From Balanoglossus misakiensis (Eukaryota; Hemichordata), in contig CM082578.2 in NCBI GenBank assembly GCA_040954595.2, forward strand, positions 10,850,001 through 10,914,000: a stretch of 64,000 nt of DNA, written 5' to 3'. The notes beneath the pieces are model-generated. The model saw only the letters and a list, made by a program, of their open reading frames with translations, was not told the origin of the DNA and ran no database searches. Of the stretch, positions 14,652-27,103 are shown one piece after another (position 1 is the first letter of the stretch; every line of letters starts with the position of its first letter). Position numbers and translations under genes: made by a program.

Positions 14652-17468
14652 ATGGTAAGTCTGTGGTTGTTTATAACTCTTCATAACAAAATACGTGTAC
14701 GATGTTTCTTTTTACTTGAAATTTTGCCATTATACTAACCAAGACACGAGTTAAACATTTCCGGCTGGTCGAGTCGCAAAATATACAAGGAAAGGTACAA
14801 AGATCTACGAAGAAATCGTGGATTTTCTTTCCTGGGGGATCTCAGAATGTAAACATACTGATCTCATGCCCCCGAACAAAAGTAGTAATAAGCCTCCATC
14901 ATGTGTTTGTGCGTGTTTTGTTATTAACCTGTTGATATATGGCCATGAACAACTGACTGCATAATAATATGCAATGTATTACTACAGAGGTTAGCTGTAT
15001 GTGCAGTTGGGTACCGCAGCTCGAGGTTTTCATGATTCTCGCATCTTTCTTGGTTTACTTCAGTTGTGTACACTATGTAATTACCTTGATTCAAGTTGAT
15101 TAAGTGGTAAAATTGCAACACGCACCTTTCTTTTCCTTCCAGGTGTCTGTGGTGAACACAATAGATACAGCACATGAAGATATGATTGTAAGTATAGTTG
15201 TTCATGATTGTGTGATTATTTTAAACTTTAAACTTCTCTTTGTTTGCCTAAGAACATTCTAGATCCTGTGTGCGCCCAGGCCTGAAGCAGACAAGATTTC
15301 TGAACAAACAGTGAAAATTTAGCGAGCACTGTACAGATATTCTGATCTTGCGGAACTGACTTGGTGGTAATGATCAATATGTCCCGATTTAGATAATTCC
15401 CCTGTGTATTTCCTCTTTAGCATGATGCACAGATGGACTATTATGGAATTCGTCTTGCAACATGTTCATCGGACAGATCTGTCAAGGTCTTTGATGTGAA
15501 GAATGGACAACAGACACTGGTAGCAAATCTTACAGGGTAAGGCCACTGTCCTACTTTAACATCTTTTCAGGCTCCAAAATTTGTTTCTAGTAAGTAGTAT
15601 ACTGTTTTACAACATTTGCTGTTACTGACCAGCCTCTTTTTCTAATGTTCCTCGCAGACACGAAGGTCCAGTGTGGCAGCTGGCGTGGGCACATCCGATG
15701 TACGGCAACCTTTTAGCATCGTGTTCCTACGACAGGAAAGTGATTATATGGAAGGAAACAGGTGGCAACTGGGACAAACTTTATGAATACAGTAATCATG
15801 ATTCATCAGGTATGTTAGAACGGTATTTCGGTCTCTGTGGTGTGATGATGTGAATGGAGGAGTAATTTGATAGCGAGAAGCATTCTGATATGCTGGCATT
15901 GTATGATAGTTTTCATACTCTAGCTCCCCCTCTCCTAAAAAAAGAAATGTACATTTGAAGAAGTGATTTTTTGAAATCTGGGAGTTGTGATTGTGTGATG
16001 AGTACCATGATTCCAAATGTTGAACACTTTACATAGTTTTGACGTTGTCATTTCTGACATTACAGTGAATTCTGTGTGCTGGGCACCGCATGAGTTCGGC
16101 CTAGTCTTAGTTTGTGGTTCGTCAGATGGCGCTATATCAGTACTGTCAAGCTCAGGAGATGGCACCTGGGAAACCAAAAAAATCAACAATGCACACACAG
16201 TAAGTCACTCATATTCTCGGTGTTGCAGGCCAACGCCATACAGTTATTGACTTGTCTCAGTGTAATACAGTCACCTCTATCATTTACATATGTCAATGTA
16301 TGGTTGAAAGAGTGAGTCCAAGTCTTCAAAGGACCGTGTGTTCCGTGGATGAAATGCATGGAGATCATTAGCACAGTCCGTTCATTACCAAAGATACCCA
16401 TGTTGTGTTGCGCTTGTGTTTACAGATCGGCTGCAATGCTGTCAGCTGGGCTCCCGCTGTTGTACCGGGCTCACTCATAGAGCAGCCGTCGGCTCAAAAA
16501 GCAACCACTGTCAAAAGATTCGTCTCGGGCGGATGTGACAATCTCGTAAAAATTTGGAAGTAAGTGAGATTTTGATTCTCCTGAACCTGCACACATACGA
16601 ATAATTTCCACCACTGGAATTTTTTCACAAAACGTGAGGGCTTGCTGTAAGTTAGATTTCCCACAACTCTGCTTTTTGTCAGGGAGGAGGACGGACAGTG
16701 GAAGGAAGAGCAGAAACTGGAAGCACACAGCGACTGGGTGAGGGACGTGGCGTGGGCTCCCTCTATCGGCCTGCCACACAGCACCATAGCCAGTTGTTCC
16801 CAGGATGGTCGCGTCATCATCTGGACGAGTGACGATAGCACCAGCAGTATGTGGACACCAAAAGTAAGTGTGTTTCAGCTGAAAATACCAAGTATATTTC
16901 ATATTGCACATGTGTCAGGATGGTAAATGTGTGCATTTTTTTTGCGGTGGCCACTTTAGCACCAATCAACTTGAGAGGAAGGGGTCACGGATGTAAGCAA
17001 TGTTGTGATACAATGAATATCGCTCGTCCCTTTTCAGATTCTTAACAAATTCAGCGACGTTGTGTGGCATGTGAGTTGGTCAGTCACTGGCAACATCCTG
17101 GCTGTGTCTGGCGGCGACAACAAGGTGAGATTTTCTCATTCTTTCGTTTGTCCATGCTTCACGCATGATTATGTATCATCTGTAATTTGCAATGATAGAA
17201 AGTTTAAAATTTCCAAAGTAACTAGGTTGTACTTTTCAAGTTCAAATAACATCGTTTTGTTTCTCAAAATTTGCTTTGTTTGTTTTGAATTATTCTTGTT
17301 TCCATTTACCCCAGTCAGTTCTTTTACTTCTTCTTCAAAACTGTACATATTTTTGACGTATTTCAGGTTAGTTTATGGAAGGAGTCACTGGAAGGTCAGT
17401 GGGTGTGTGTCAGCGACGTCAACAAAGGTCAAGGCCAGCAACCAACAGACGCACAGACAGAACAGTAA
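14652..17468 (+). CDS. SEC13: SEC13, COPII coat and nuclear pore WD40 protein
   Basis: Nine exons: 14652-14654, 15143-15187, 15421-15536, 15658-15809, 16066-16199, 16426-16559, 16683-16863, 17038-17124, 17367-17468. The sum is 954 bases, or 317 residues (vertebrate SEC13 is about 320). The translation follows SEC13 closely: [12 protein letters not shown] at the N-terminus, [71 protein letters not shown]. The protein is a six-bladed open beta-propeller. It pairs with SEC31 in the COPII outer cage, with NUP145/96 in the Y complex of the nuclear pore, and with the GATOR2 complex. Exon 1 supplies only the ATG of the coding sequence, followed directly by GTAAGT. Likely constitutive expression from the ETS-containing divergent promoter. 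Confidence 0.96.
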
Positions 17469-17764
17469 CATTAATCGATAGGCATAAACGTTTCTGGACT
17501 CTCTCATCCACACTTCCCTGATTAAACCTCATTGAAATCAGTGGGGGTTGTACCATACATACATTGGAGCAGGCGAGTGGAACTGATTTGATGAATTTTG
17601 GTTTAACAAAAAAAGGAGAAGGCATAACAGAACAGTGTATATAAAAAATGGACGTGAACTCAGCTTGTGGCTGCAACAAGAACCTAGCATAGTGATCGAC
17701 TTTTCAGAGACTTTTTATCTTGCTGTGCACAAAGAAAGTTTCTTTTTTTCTTCTGAAAAGAAAA

Positions 17765-17774
17765 AATAAATAAA
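17765..17774 (+). terminator. Poly(A) signals of SEC13
   Basis: Two overlapping AATAAA hexamers (17765-17770 and 17769-17774) lie about 300 bases after the SEC13 stop codon. They are followed by a TG-rich stretch (17790-17806), which is the expected downstream element. Confidence 0.7.
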
Positions 17775-20246
17775 ATTGTATTTAAAGTGGTGTGTGTGTG
17801 TGTGTGAATTATTAAGGTGAAACTTGTGGTAATGTCAGAGAGTGTATTGGGGGAAAATATGAAACATAATTCACTGTTTTAGCTGAAATTGAAAGTGTAA
17901 CTGTACCACTGCTAAACCAAATAATAAAACTGGTGGACATCGTAGATTTTATTTCGTCAAGGTGACATTTTAATAATAAAAAGCCATCCATCTTGCATCA
18001 AAAGGAAATATATTACAAGCTTCGTGAATGGTAAAACTGACTCAAAAAAATGATACAGATGACAAAAAAAAAATTCTCAGAGAAAAAATAAACACTATAC
18101 ACAATGACTGATCGAACAACGTACAACACTTAAGAATCCACAATTTTTTGATGGTCTCTATCACAAAAAGGAACTAACACTATTAAACTGAGAAAGCCAT
18201 TCTAACAATTTCACCCTCCAGACAGACTCGAAAAGTCTTGACAGTCAATTCAAATATTTTACACAAAAGAAAACTGCGGCCGAATCTCTGAATTTTCAGA
18301 GATAAGCCACCAGCTTTTGTAAAAATCATGGCAACACATTTTTTCTTTTTTTTCTCCAACTTTTTTTTATGCACTTTACATCACAGTAATATTAATAGAA
18401 ACTCCTGAAAGATACTGTTAACAGATACTGGACAAAGTGTTACTTCATTAATGACATCTAGCGAAAAACATGGTCGAAATCTAACAATTACAACTTGGAC
18501 AGCGACTCGTCAAATTTCATCGGCTACATGATAGGAAAAAATTCAGTTAAAATTCCAAAGTACTTTACACAGTTGGCATGGCTCACAGAATAAAACATTG
18601 ACAATACTTCTCTCTCCAGTAAACCTGTAACATTTATCAAGACCAGTCAGATGATCATGAAGTTCTGATCTGGACAAAAAAGAACAACTTGCGACACCAG
18701 AAAAACCTCACTGAGCATGTGCACTAGAAAGTTTCACCGGGCATGCTCAGAATGAAGCACACTGGTGTAGTCTTCGGTTTATTTTTGGATTCAGGTTCAG
18801 ACTCAAATACCAAGCCTCCTGATCCAAGTTAAATTTTTTTTATTAAGTTATACATACACTACTACCTGAGCTAAAACAAGGATTATAAATACACAGCCGA
18901 CATTACAATAATTGTTTTTCACTGGGTTGGCAAGGAGATAGCCACAGAGCGTAGATAGACAACAATAGATGGGGTCGTCACATTTTTAGATAGGGAGAGA
19001 CTGTACATTCAGGTGTGACTATACAACCATCCACTGTACTCCTAAAATTAACAGCATCTGTGCCAATGCTGGGCTTAGCCACATATACAAATACAAAATT
19101 CGTACCATAAAATACCTCTTCATGATTTTCTTTCCTATTTTAAATATCACAGAATTTACCATGAAGAACATTATCGTTATTAAAAATTTGACGTAATTGG
19201 CATAATTTTTCATATACTATCATTCTTGTGAACCATCACCACAGTCCCAGTCAGAGTCGATCAGTGATATACTCGATATAAAAAACTACCCTTTTTGAAA
19301 GGGAGACACAATAGCTCAAAAGAGAACTACAAAATGTAATTTGCTTGGTCACTTATTTTATATCTTCTACTGTTTCCCCTCAACCCCCTGAAATTTGAAC
19401 TATGAATTCCTAAAAGTTCCATATTCAACATTTAACAGGTCTCTCAAAAAGTTTGGGAAAAATAAACAACTTGCAGCCGTATGAACCTTGTTTTCTTTTC
19501 ATTAACTAAGAAAAAAATAACAAAACGAAAAACTGACAAAAATATAAAAAAACAAATCTACAATATATTAACAATAAAAATCTCTTGAGTTCAGGTCTGT
19601 AATGGCTAAACAACTGAAACAAGATGGCTGCCACACAAATGACCTCTGACCTTTCCTGTTGATTGGCCAATCACTCAGTACACTTCATAACGTCGAAATT
19701 AAGAAAACCGAAATGCTGGAAGACTGGTTAGGCAGTATGCGTTGATTAATTAATAGGCAAGGCATTGGGGTTCACGTCTTCCGTTTCTCTGCAGATATTC
19801 TTTATGTTGATTATCGATCTCCACAGTCGTCAAGTTCTTAATAACTCTTTAAAAACGCCTGATTTTTTTTTCTGCAATGCACCGACGTCGACATTCACGC
19901 CAAAACTTTTGGTCTCACGACCGAGGCAACAAAGTGCAATCTGCAAACTGAGAAGGCGCTGTACATCTTTCCTTGCCATTGCAAAGTCTGACAGCAGCAA
20001 TCGGAGGGCAAGGGCCGTCCCCGCACCTGGAAAGATTTGATGATAGTCCACTTCCGCATTTATTTATTAGTCGTGCATAGGAAACAAAAAAAAAATGCAA
20101 AGTTGAGCAACATCTCTCAGAGTTGACCGGTCAGGTGCCACTATTTACAATGAAAATTCCATTTTGAGCTTCACTTTTTTGTGTCTGCAATATCCATCTT
20201 GTTTCTCGTTGTCTCTCGTAGTGACTGTAATGTAGTCCCCCTTTCC
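17775..20246 (-). other. Probable CELSR 3' UTR and convergent spacer
   Basis: SEC13 and CELSR end tail-to-tail. About 2.5 kb of A/T-rich sequence with no coding exon follows the CELSR stop. Minus-strand AATAAA hexamers (plus strand TTTATT) occur at about 20059, 18839 and 17948, so the 3' UTR could be short or run nearly to the SEC13 cleavage site. The choice cannot be settled from sequence. Confidence 0.45.
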
Positions 20247-23200
20247 TCAGACTGACGTTTCGTTACTGCTGTTTCTGCAAAGAAAATAAGAAATAAAAAT
20301 GTTATCCTTTTGAAACTGGCTGTTCAGGGCATATTGAAGTGTTTAGAACACAAGAGCAGCTTTTTTTGAAAAAGATGAGAAAGTTAAAATATTTGAAAAC
20401 TGTAGTTGCTTTTCTTTTGAAAAACTTATGTTGACTTGGCATAGTTAAAGGCCCTACTGTTTACTTGGTAGAAGCGCAGACACAGCATCCGAGAATATTG
20501 TGAGATAACAAAGCGTGACTTACTCCGAGTCGGATAGGTTTCCGTTTGGTCTCAAAACTTGCACCGCTATCCTGTCGGAGCCAGGCACCGTCATCGGCGC
20601 TTTGGAGAGAGTGGACGACTGAGGAATACTAGTACTGCTGGACACTAGCGAGGAGTGACTCTGGCGGGGAACACCGTCATGGTTGTTCGCGATGTCGTTG
20701 TATTTGGGAGGGCCGCAGTTGTCGGGTAAACTGTCCACCCTCTCGGGAATGGGAAGAGGAATGATGTTTCTATTACTACCATTGACTGTGGGAGAGAGAA
20801 AAAAAAGATGCTCTTATAAAATCTGTCGGCATTGAGAACGTATCACAAATGACATCACAGGTCATGACGGGGTCAGGGTGCAAAGTACGTGTTAAAGGAT
20901 GACTGTGGATCTACAAACATAAATTAAAGGAATGCCACGAGGTATATCTGTGATACGGAGGCATTTTGAACAATGCAATCAGTATTTGTGACAAATGTGA
21001 GCTCTTCTATACAATTATTTGAAAATTCCATCACTTTATGACCAGACAGTGCTCTCGAGAAATGTGATTTTTTTCAGATAATATTTTGAATGTTTATCAC
21101 TGTTGTGTTCATATAGAATGTTGTAATCTTGTACTTACACTTACCATCTCTAGGTGGCGCTGGTGAGTTTGATAAATTACTACTTGATAAATTAGTGCCC
21201 GACGTATTCGTATTTGTTTTGTAAGTTCTGTTCAAATCGTTTAATTCCCTCGATCCCTTCTCTCCATTGATCTCCTTGCTAACTTTTAAAATTCCCGGTC
21301 GAACCTTGGGCTTTTTGGTTTCGCTCTCGCTGGCTGAGGTAGAAAACGGCTCTCCTGGCCACCGGCTCTTTGGAGTATGGTTTTCTACTGGCGTTGCATT
21401 CACCCCTAAAGACAGACAGAGAAAATTGCGACAGTTAGTTGGAACTTCAAAAAACTAGGTATTGCTCTTTGTAATGCTGAAACAGTGCCCCAGCTTAAGT
21501 GTACGTGCACAAATCTGAATATTCAGAGTTCAAAGTTCAAAGCACCTTTCACTTTTCACATCATTGCACTCTCATTTTACACAAGGTAATCCACAGCTGA
21601 AATCACACTTTTGTTGTAATTTTTACACACGATTGGAAGAAAGTGAAAGGAATCATTGAACTTTGAACTTGTGACCTTAGCAAATCCTTAGCAACCACAG
21701 TCACAGTGGTGCACAGCACATTGCATTTTGTTCTTTTTTTGGTGCTATTTTTCAATTTTACTTGTCCCAGTGCATTATATATTCTTTGCAGCCACTAGCA
21801 CACGCTTTCCAGTTTTGTGAATTTTTTTTTGAGTAACACATATATAGTGTGTATGATTTTTTCAGTCTGTGCTCTGCTAATTTCCATCACTGCCCTGGGA
21901 CACAGAAACTGTGTATAAATCATTTAATTCTCACAATAAACAACACAGAAGTTTAACGAGTGAAAAAACACAACTGTTACAGTATTCTGTAGCAGAACAC
22001 AAGGTGATCCCAAATTTCATTGATATTCCCTGGAGATCATGATGATTGGACAGAAAATTTTGGTATGGAAAAAAAGATTGCGTCTTAAGGACAAATGCCT
22101 GACTTTGTGGAAACTCACATCAGTGATGCTTTGGAACTAAATCTGAAGATTGAAAAGAACTGAATAAAGAAAACACTCCCAAATTCTTTTTTAGGTGGGG
22201 GGGGGGGGGGGTGTCAAAATGAAATCTAGGTACAACTCTAATGAAACCACATGACGAAGACACATTTGACCAACGACCTATGACACACTGAACACCAAAG
22301 AACACTGACGTGGCTGCCTTACCAGGGTTGAAATTCCAGTCAACTGTTATAGAGGACAGAGATATTTACATGAAAAGAAATGAGATGAGAATCGTAAGAT
22401 GACAGAATAAAGAAAGGTGAACTACAGTGTCTTATAGTTAGCTGTGGCAGCACGCTGTGAGATTAGACACATATGTTAGCTATGACTTCGGGTCAACGTA
22501 CCCTTCCCAACCCCACCTGACCTGGCAGAATGAACGAACCCAATGCAGAAACCAATGGGGAAGGTTCCATAATGCGAAGGTATGTGGGGGTGAGAAGGGT
22601 GGCAGCTGCTGTTGTTATCATGGACAAGGCTGGGCAAAATTAATGCACAGCAACATTTTCTATCACACTCAACAGAGCAGCATTTATATATATATACTTT
22701 TTTAGTGTTTTAATGTCTTTGTGCTGAGTTAAGATTATAAGTGTTGGAGTGCAAAAGGCACACAGAAACGTTGGAACAAAACCAGAGCGGCTGAAATATA
22801 CACCTGTACTGTTGGTATGGGAATGCCAGGGTGGGAGATAGTTCTTACCAGGCCCATAATACCACTCTGAACCACGGGGGGAAAAAAGACAGTTTGCAAG
22901 AAAAAAATGGAACGTCGGTTAGAACAGGTATAAACTGTTATGGGTGGATATGGAAAAAAAAATACCTGATTGAAAAAAAGGACATTTTTCTAAAAATCTG
23001 TTTGTGAATTGGTTTCTCTTATTGTCTTTTTTAGGTGTGCTTATGTACAACAAGTACATTAGCACGCCTAATGCTGTTCACATCAAGCATCGGCTTGTTA
23101 TTGGGTTTATTTTCATGGCAGATATTTGTTAGAAATGACATACTAATGCGGCAGTTATAATGATTTGGTGATGCACATCTTGGGTCAATAGAATGAGTGG

Positions 23201-26200
23201 TTGTCATGCATACCTTTGGGTGTACTGTGCATTGTGGGCTGTACATTATGTACGGCATTAAGTCTCTCTGTAAAGGCAAATTTTGGAGAGAGAAAAAAAA
23301 TCATGCAGTTAGTCAGGTTGTGATGTTGGAATGAGAACAAGCTACAAATCAATTTTATCAAACATTCCTTATTCAAAAAGGTGACGCAAAAGTACAAAAA
23401 CAGAATTGTAAAATCCACAGGCTCATTCACCTCTTTACCAAAATGGTTTAGTCCAACTATATTGAGTTCAATGGCAATACTGGACCTCTCCACAGGGAGA
23501 TGGGAGTGGAACAGTAAATGCAGAAGTGCAGACATGTTACAGTATGGCAGCAAGACAGTAGTAGTGGTACTTCAAAGACAAAACTTACCATTAGTTTTAT
23601 TTGGCATTTTCTGCCAGTCTCTCCTCTTGCCTCCCCCTTCATCCTCTTCATCCGAGGAGTGCGACGAAGCAAGCGACATATTGTCTTGTTCTCTTCCTAC
23701 CGAAAGATCACTCTCCGAGTCAGACTCGTGTGTGCCTAAACAGATGGACGTAAGCAAACAGACAGATGATCAGAGAACTTCAAACCTATTTCAAATTCCT
23801 CGGGAACTACAACTTGAAAGTTAGTTTACAGTAGAGTGGGGGATGGCGACAAATACGAAGATGACCATATTTTCACAGGAGAATCTGCAACCCAGCAGTC
23901 AATCCTACCTAAAGAGAATGGAATGACCCCAGTGCTGCTAGGCTACATTTCTATACAAGCCGAGTCCATTTAACTGGTATAGGGGTGGGAGGTGACAGAG
24001 TTTGAAATGAAAGAAAACATGCACGGAATGGAAGACGGCAAGCAAGTGACTTAGCATGGACAGGAAAGAAGTGAAAAGACTGATCATTTCTTTTTACAGT
24101 TATGAGTGACCGAGACATTGCAAATTAACTGTAAGATGCACCTAAAAAAACGTATTTACAATATCAAACGATAAAAAAAATGTAGCAGAAATCTTTAAAT
24201 TGTGAAATAGAGCTTTCTTCTGTCAATATTTTTTTTGGTAAGAAGGTGCATCTTACGGAAATAATTTGAACGAGATGACAAATCCCCTTACCCCTTCTAC
24301 TACCACCACTGCCAACCTTATTAGCATAATACCAAGCTGCAAAGGAATCGGATGCCAAAAGACGCAGGGAGGGGAGAAAAAAAAGATCACTTGTTAGCGA
24401 GGTGATCGACCTTCGTAAACCTGCAACTGCTGGTCGGAAGGCAGAGAAGAGACTTGAGTGGATGAGGAGAGAGAAAACAAGAGAGTGAGTGAGTCTGACT
24501 GTAAGTAGTGTGTGTGTGTCTGAACGATCAAGAAAATGATGTGATGGCGCCCTCTGTGGTGAACAGGCGTCCAGTCGGGAGGCTATCGGTTGTACCAGTG
24601 CTGAAAATGGTACGCTGCATGATATGCAAATGAGAGTGAGATACGCAACGAGGCAATCGGCTGGCTAGTTGACTTAACTACCGGTGCAAACGCAAACTTA
24701 CCCAACAAGCGGACATTCTTAGGGTCGGCTTCCCCAGTATCAGGATCTGTGTGGTCAGAAAGAAAACGACACAAAAATCGATGAAAAAAATATATTATCT
24801 ACTGTCACATCAAGGTGTGAAAGATATTCGGAAGAATGCTATGTGGTATAAACATGTATGACTTCTCACGATGGATGTGTAAATGTAGATATATTACATG
24901 ACTGGCCGTGTATTGTTGCTATTAAAGTTCTATGGAGCCACGCTGTGCTAATTTTTTTTCTTGAATAACGGACAGAGATTATTAGACTGTTAAAAATGCA
25001 AGCACAGATCACAACTACAAGTTACGAAGTAGATCATGGGGAGTGGTTTGCCAGACATGAGATAAAATAAATAAATTAATAAATAATAATAACCATAAAA
25101 GGATATAGAGCGGTATTCTATGAGCAGATAATTTTCTACATTCTATAGTAAGTAGTGTTTTAAGGAGACTATATCTAGTAACGAGTGCATACCATCAGGT
25201 TTAGGCTTGAGGTTATTGAAGTCGAAACCACGATAGGCAGCTGTAGGGAAAGATAAACACATTGCAATTCTAGTAAGTCTGGCAGAAATAAAGGGGCAGA
25301 GTACGAATTAACGTCCAGAATACATCTACTGCATCTTTTTTTCTTTTGTTTTAAAAGGCAATTATGGTAAAAAGCGATGGTTATGAAGTCAATGTGGGAG
25401 TTGTTTTTTTACATAGCTTGTGGACAAGATGGCACCCATATGAAAGCCGACTACATGTAGTTTGAACATGGATGTGATGGTTTGGTGAAGGGTGCCATCG
25501 ATGCAATGACGATAACCACAAAAGCTTGGCAAACTCAGAATGTGACCTCTTTGTGTGTGTACATGTGTGTGTGTGTATGTATCAGTACGTCTGACACTGG
25601 ACAAACCCATGTATGATACTTTGTTAACTACATGTTCTATTCAAATACACAACTTGTATTCTCCTCCAATGGAATACACTTTTGGGGTAAGTTTTTCAAC
25701 ATAGTACTATTAGTCTGAACAACTGTCAAGATGGCAGACTCATTCCTTGTTTGCCAAGCACAGACACATAACAAGAACATCTGACACAACATACACCAGA
25801 GACTATGCCCCACTGAATTTATCTTAATTATACATTTCTTTGTAAGACACAATTTAAACTCCTAAAGTGCTGTATCTCTAACTTCCCTGATACATGTATT
25901 AAGAATCCATGTCAGTACGAGAACAACTACGTAAAGAAAGTCTACGGTCCAAAAAAGGGTCAAAATAAAAAATAGGAAATTCATGCAGTATGTTCAGTCA
26001 TACATACCACATCAAAATTGACTTTCAGAAAGAGAGGAAACAAGTACACTGTATTTTAAGAGGGATGTGTACATTTGTTAGTGGTATGATAAGTTCTACT
26101 TTTCTTTGCTTTCAACATTAACTTTTCTCCCCGACTCAGAAATTAATATTAATTAAAAGTAAAACTGTTCAGACCTACACTTACAATTATTATTTTTTGT

Positions 26201-27103
26201 ATAGTGTATCTTATTATCAATGTAATTCAATTCAAAGATATTTACTGCTCTTAAATTTACATAAAATTAGCATAGATCCAACTGAAATTCCCTCAAGACA
26301 ACCTGTCAATTTTTGTATAAATTAGCATATAATCTGCATGCTCTAATTTGCATTCTGCATTTCAGTAATTCAAATGCCATTAGACATGACAACAGTTTAC
26401 CAGTAAGAAAATTAGCATAAAATTAGCATACACGCTAATTTGAATACCGCAACTCATTAGTCATTCAAATATCCCTTGGGATGACTACAGCTACATTTAC
26501 ATGATTTTTTATATGGTACATACGTGCAGCATAATCTGGTGCTGATGGAGGTGAGGTAGTTGATGTGCTGGTGTTGCGGATGTAGCCGTCAGGACGATAC
26601 AAATTACTAGTACTAGTTTTACTAGTGGTCCTACTGCTACCTGTGGATCCCGTCGACGTGCCGATGTTGAACCTGGCCGGGGTGCCGTCGCGGGAGGAGT
26701 AAGCCAGTGCTGATCGCTGTTGGCAGGAACACAAGAAAGAGTTGCTACTGCTGTTGTGATTTGGGGAATAATCTCAATCACACTCACTGTGATGGCCTTT
26801 GACCTTTTTATTTGACGAAGTATTTTGGAATGCAGGCGTCAACATCTCCTTCCGTACACGTCAACATCAAGATGGCTTCTTTGAGAGAGAATTTTGAGAC
26901 ACCACTGTATAGTGGTTTTATACAAAGATATTTTTGAGAACGTTTTTCTCTGTATAAGTTTCTTATTACTGATATGAATATGAGCACCAGCAGAGAGGCA
27001 GTTTCTCCCTTACCATGAAAGTTGTCTCAGCTGCATAAGTTGCATCAAGAGGTCCCTTCTTGCCGCGCATTCGGGCAAACTTCTGCTGCCAGCCGAGTCG
27101 TAC
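20247..27103 (-). CDS. CELSR: CELSR segment: cytoplasmic tail from small symmetric exons
   Basis: Exons: 27014-27103, 26524-26716, 25193-25240, 24702-24746, 24292-24336, 23589-23735, 23214-23267, 22849-22866, 22323-22343, 21145-21405, 20524-20785, 20247-20274. From 25240 to 21145, eight exons (48, 45, 45, 147, 54, 18, 21, 261 nt) all begin and end in phase 1. Family anchors are [10 protein letters not shown] with [10 protein letters not shown], the MHSTPKG segment, and [11 protein letters not shown]. The 18-nt (EWYYGP) and 21-nt (VDWNFNP) microexons rest on good splice sites and phase only. The tail can end SDSE at a TAA if the last intron is retained, or NETSV if it is spliced. Confidence is high for the large exons and moderate for the microexons. 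Confidence 0.82.
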
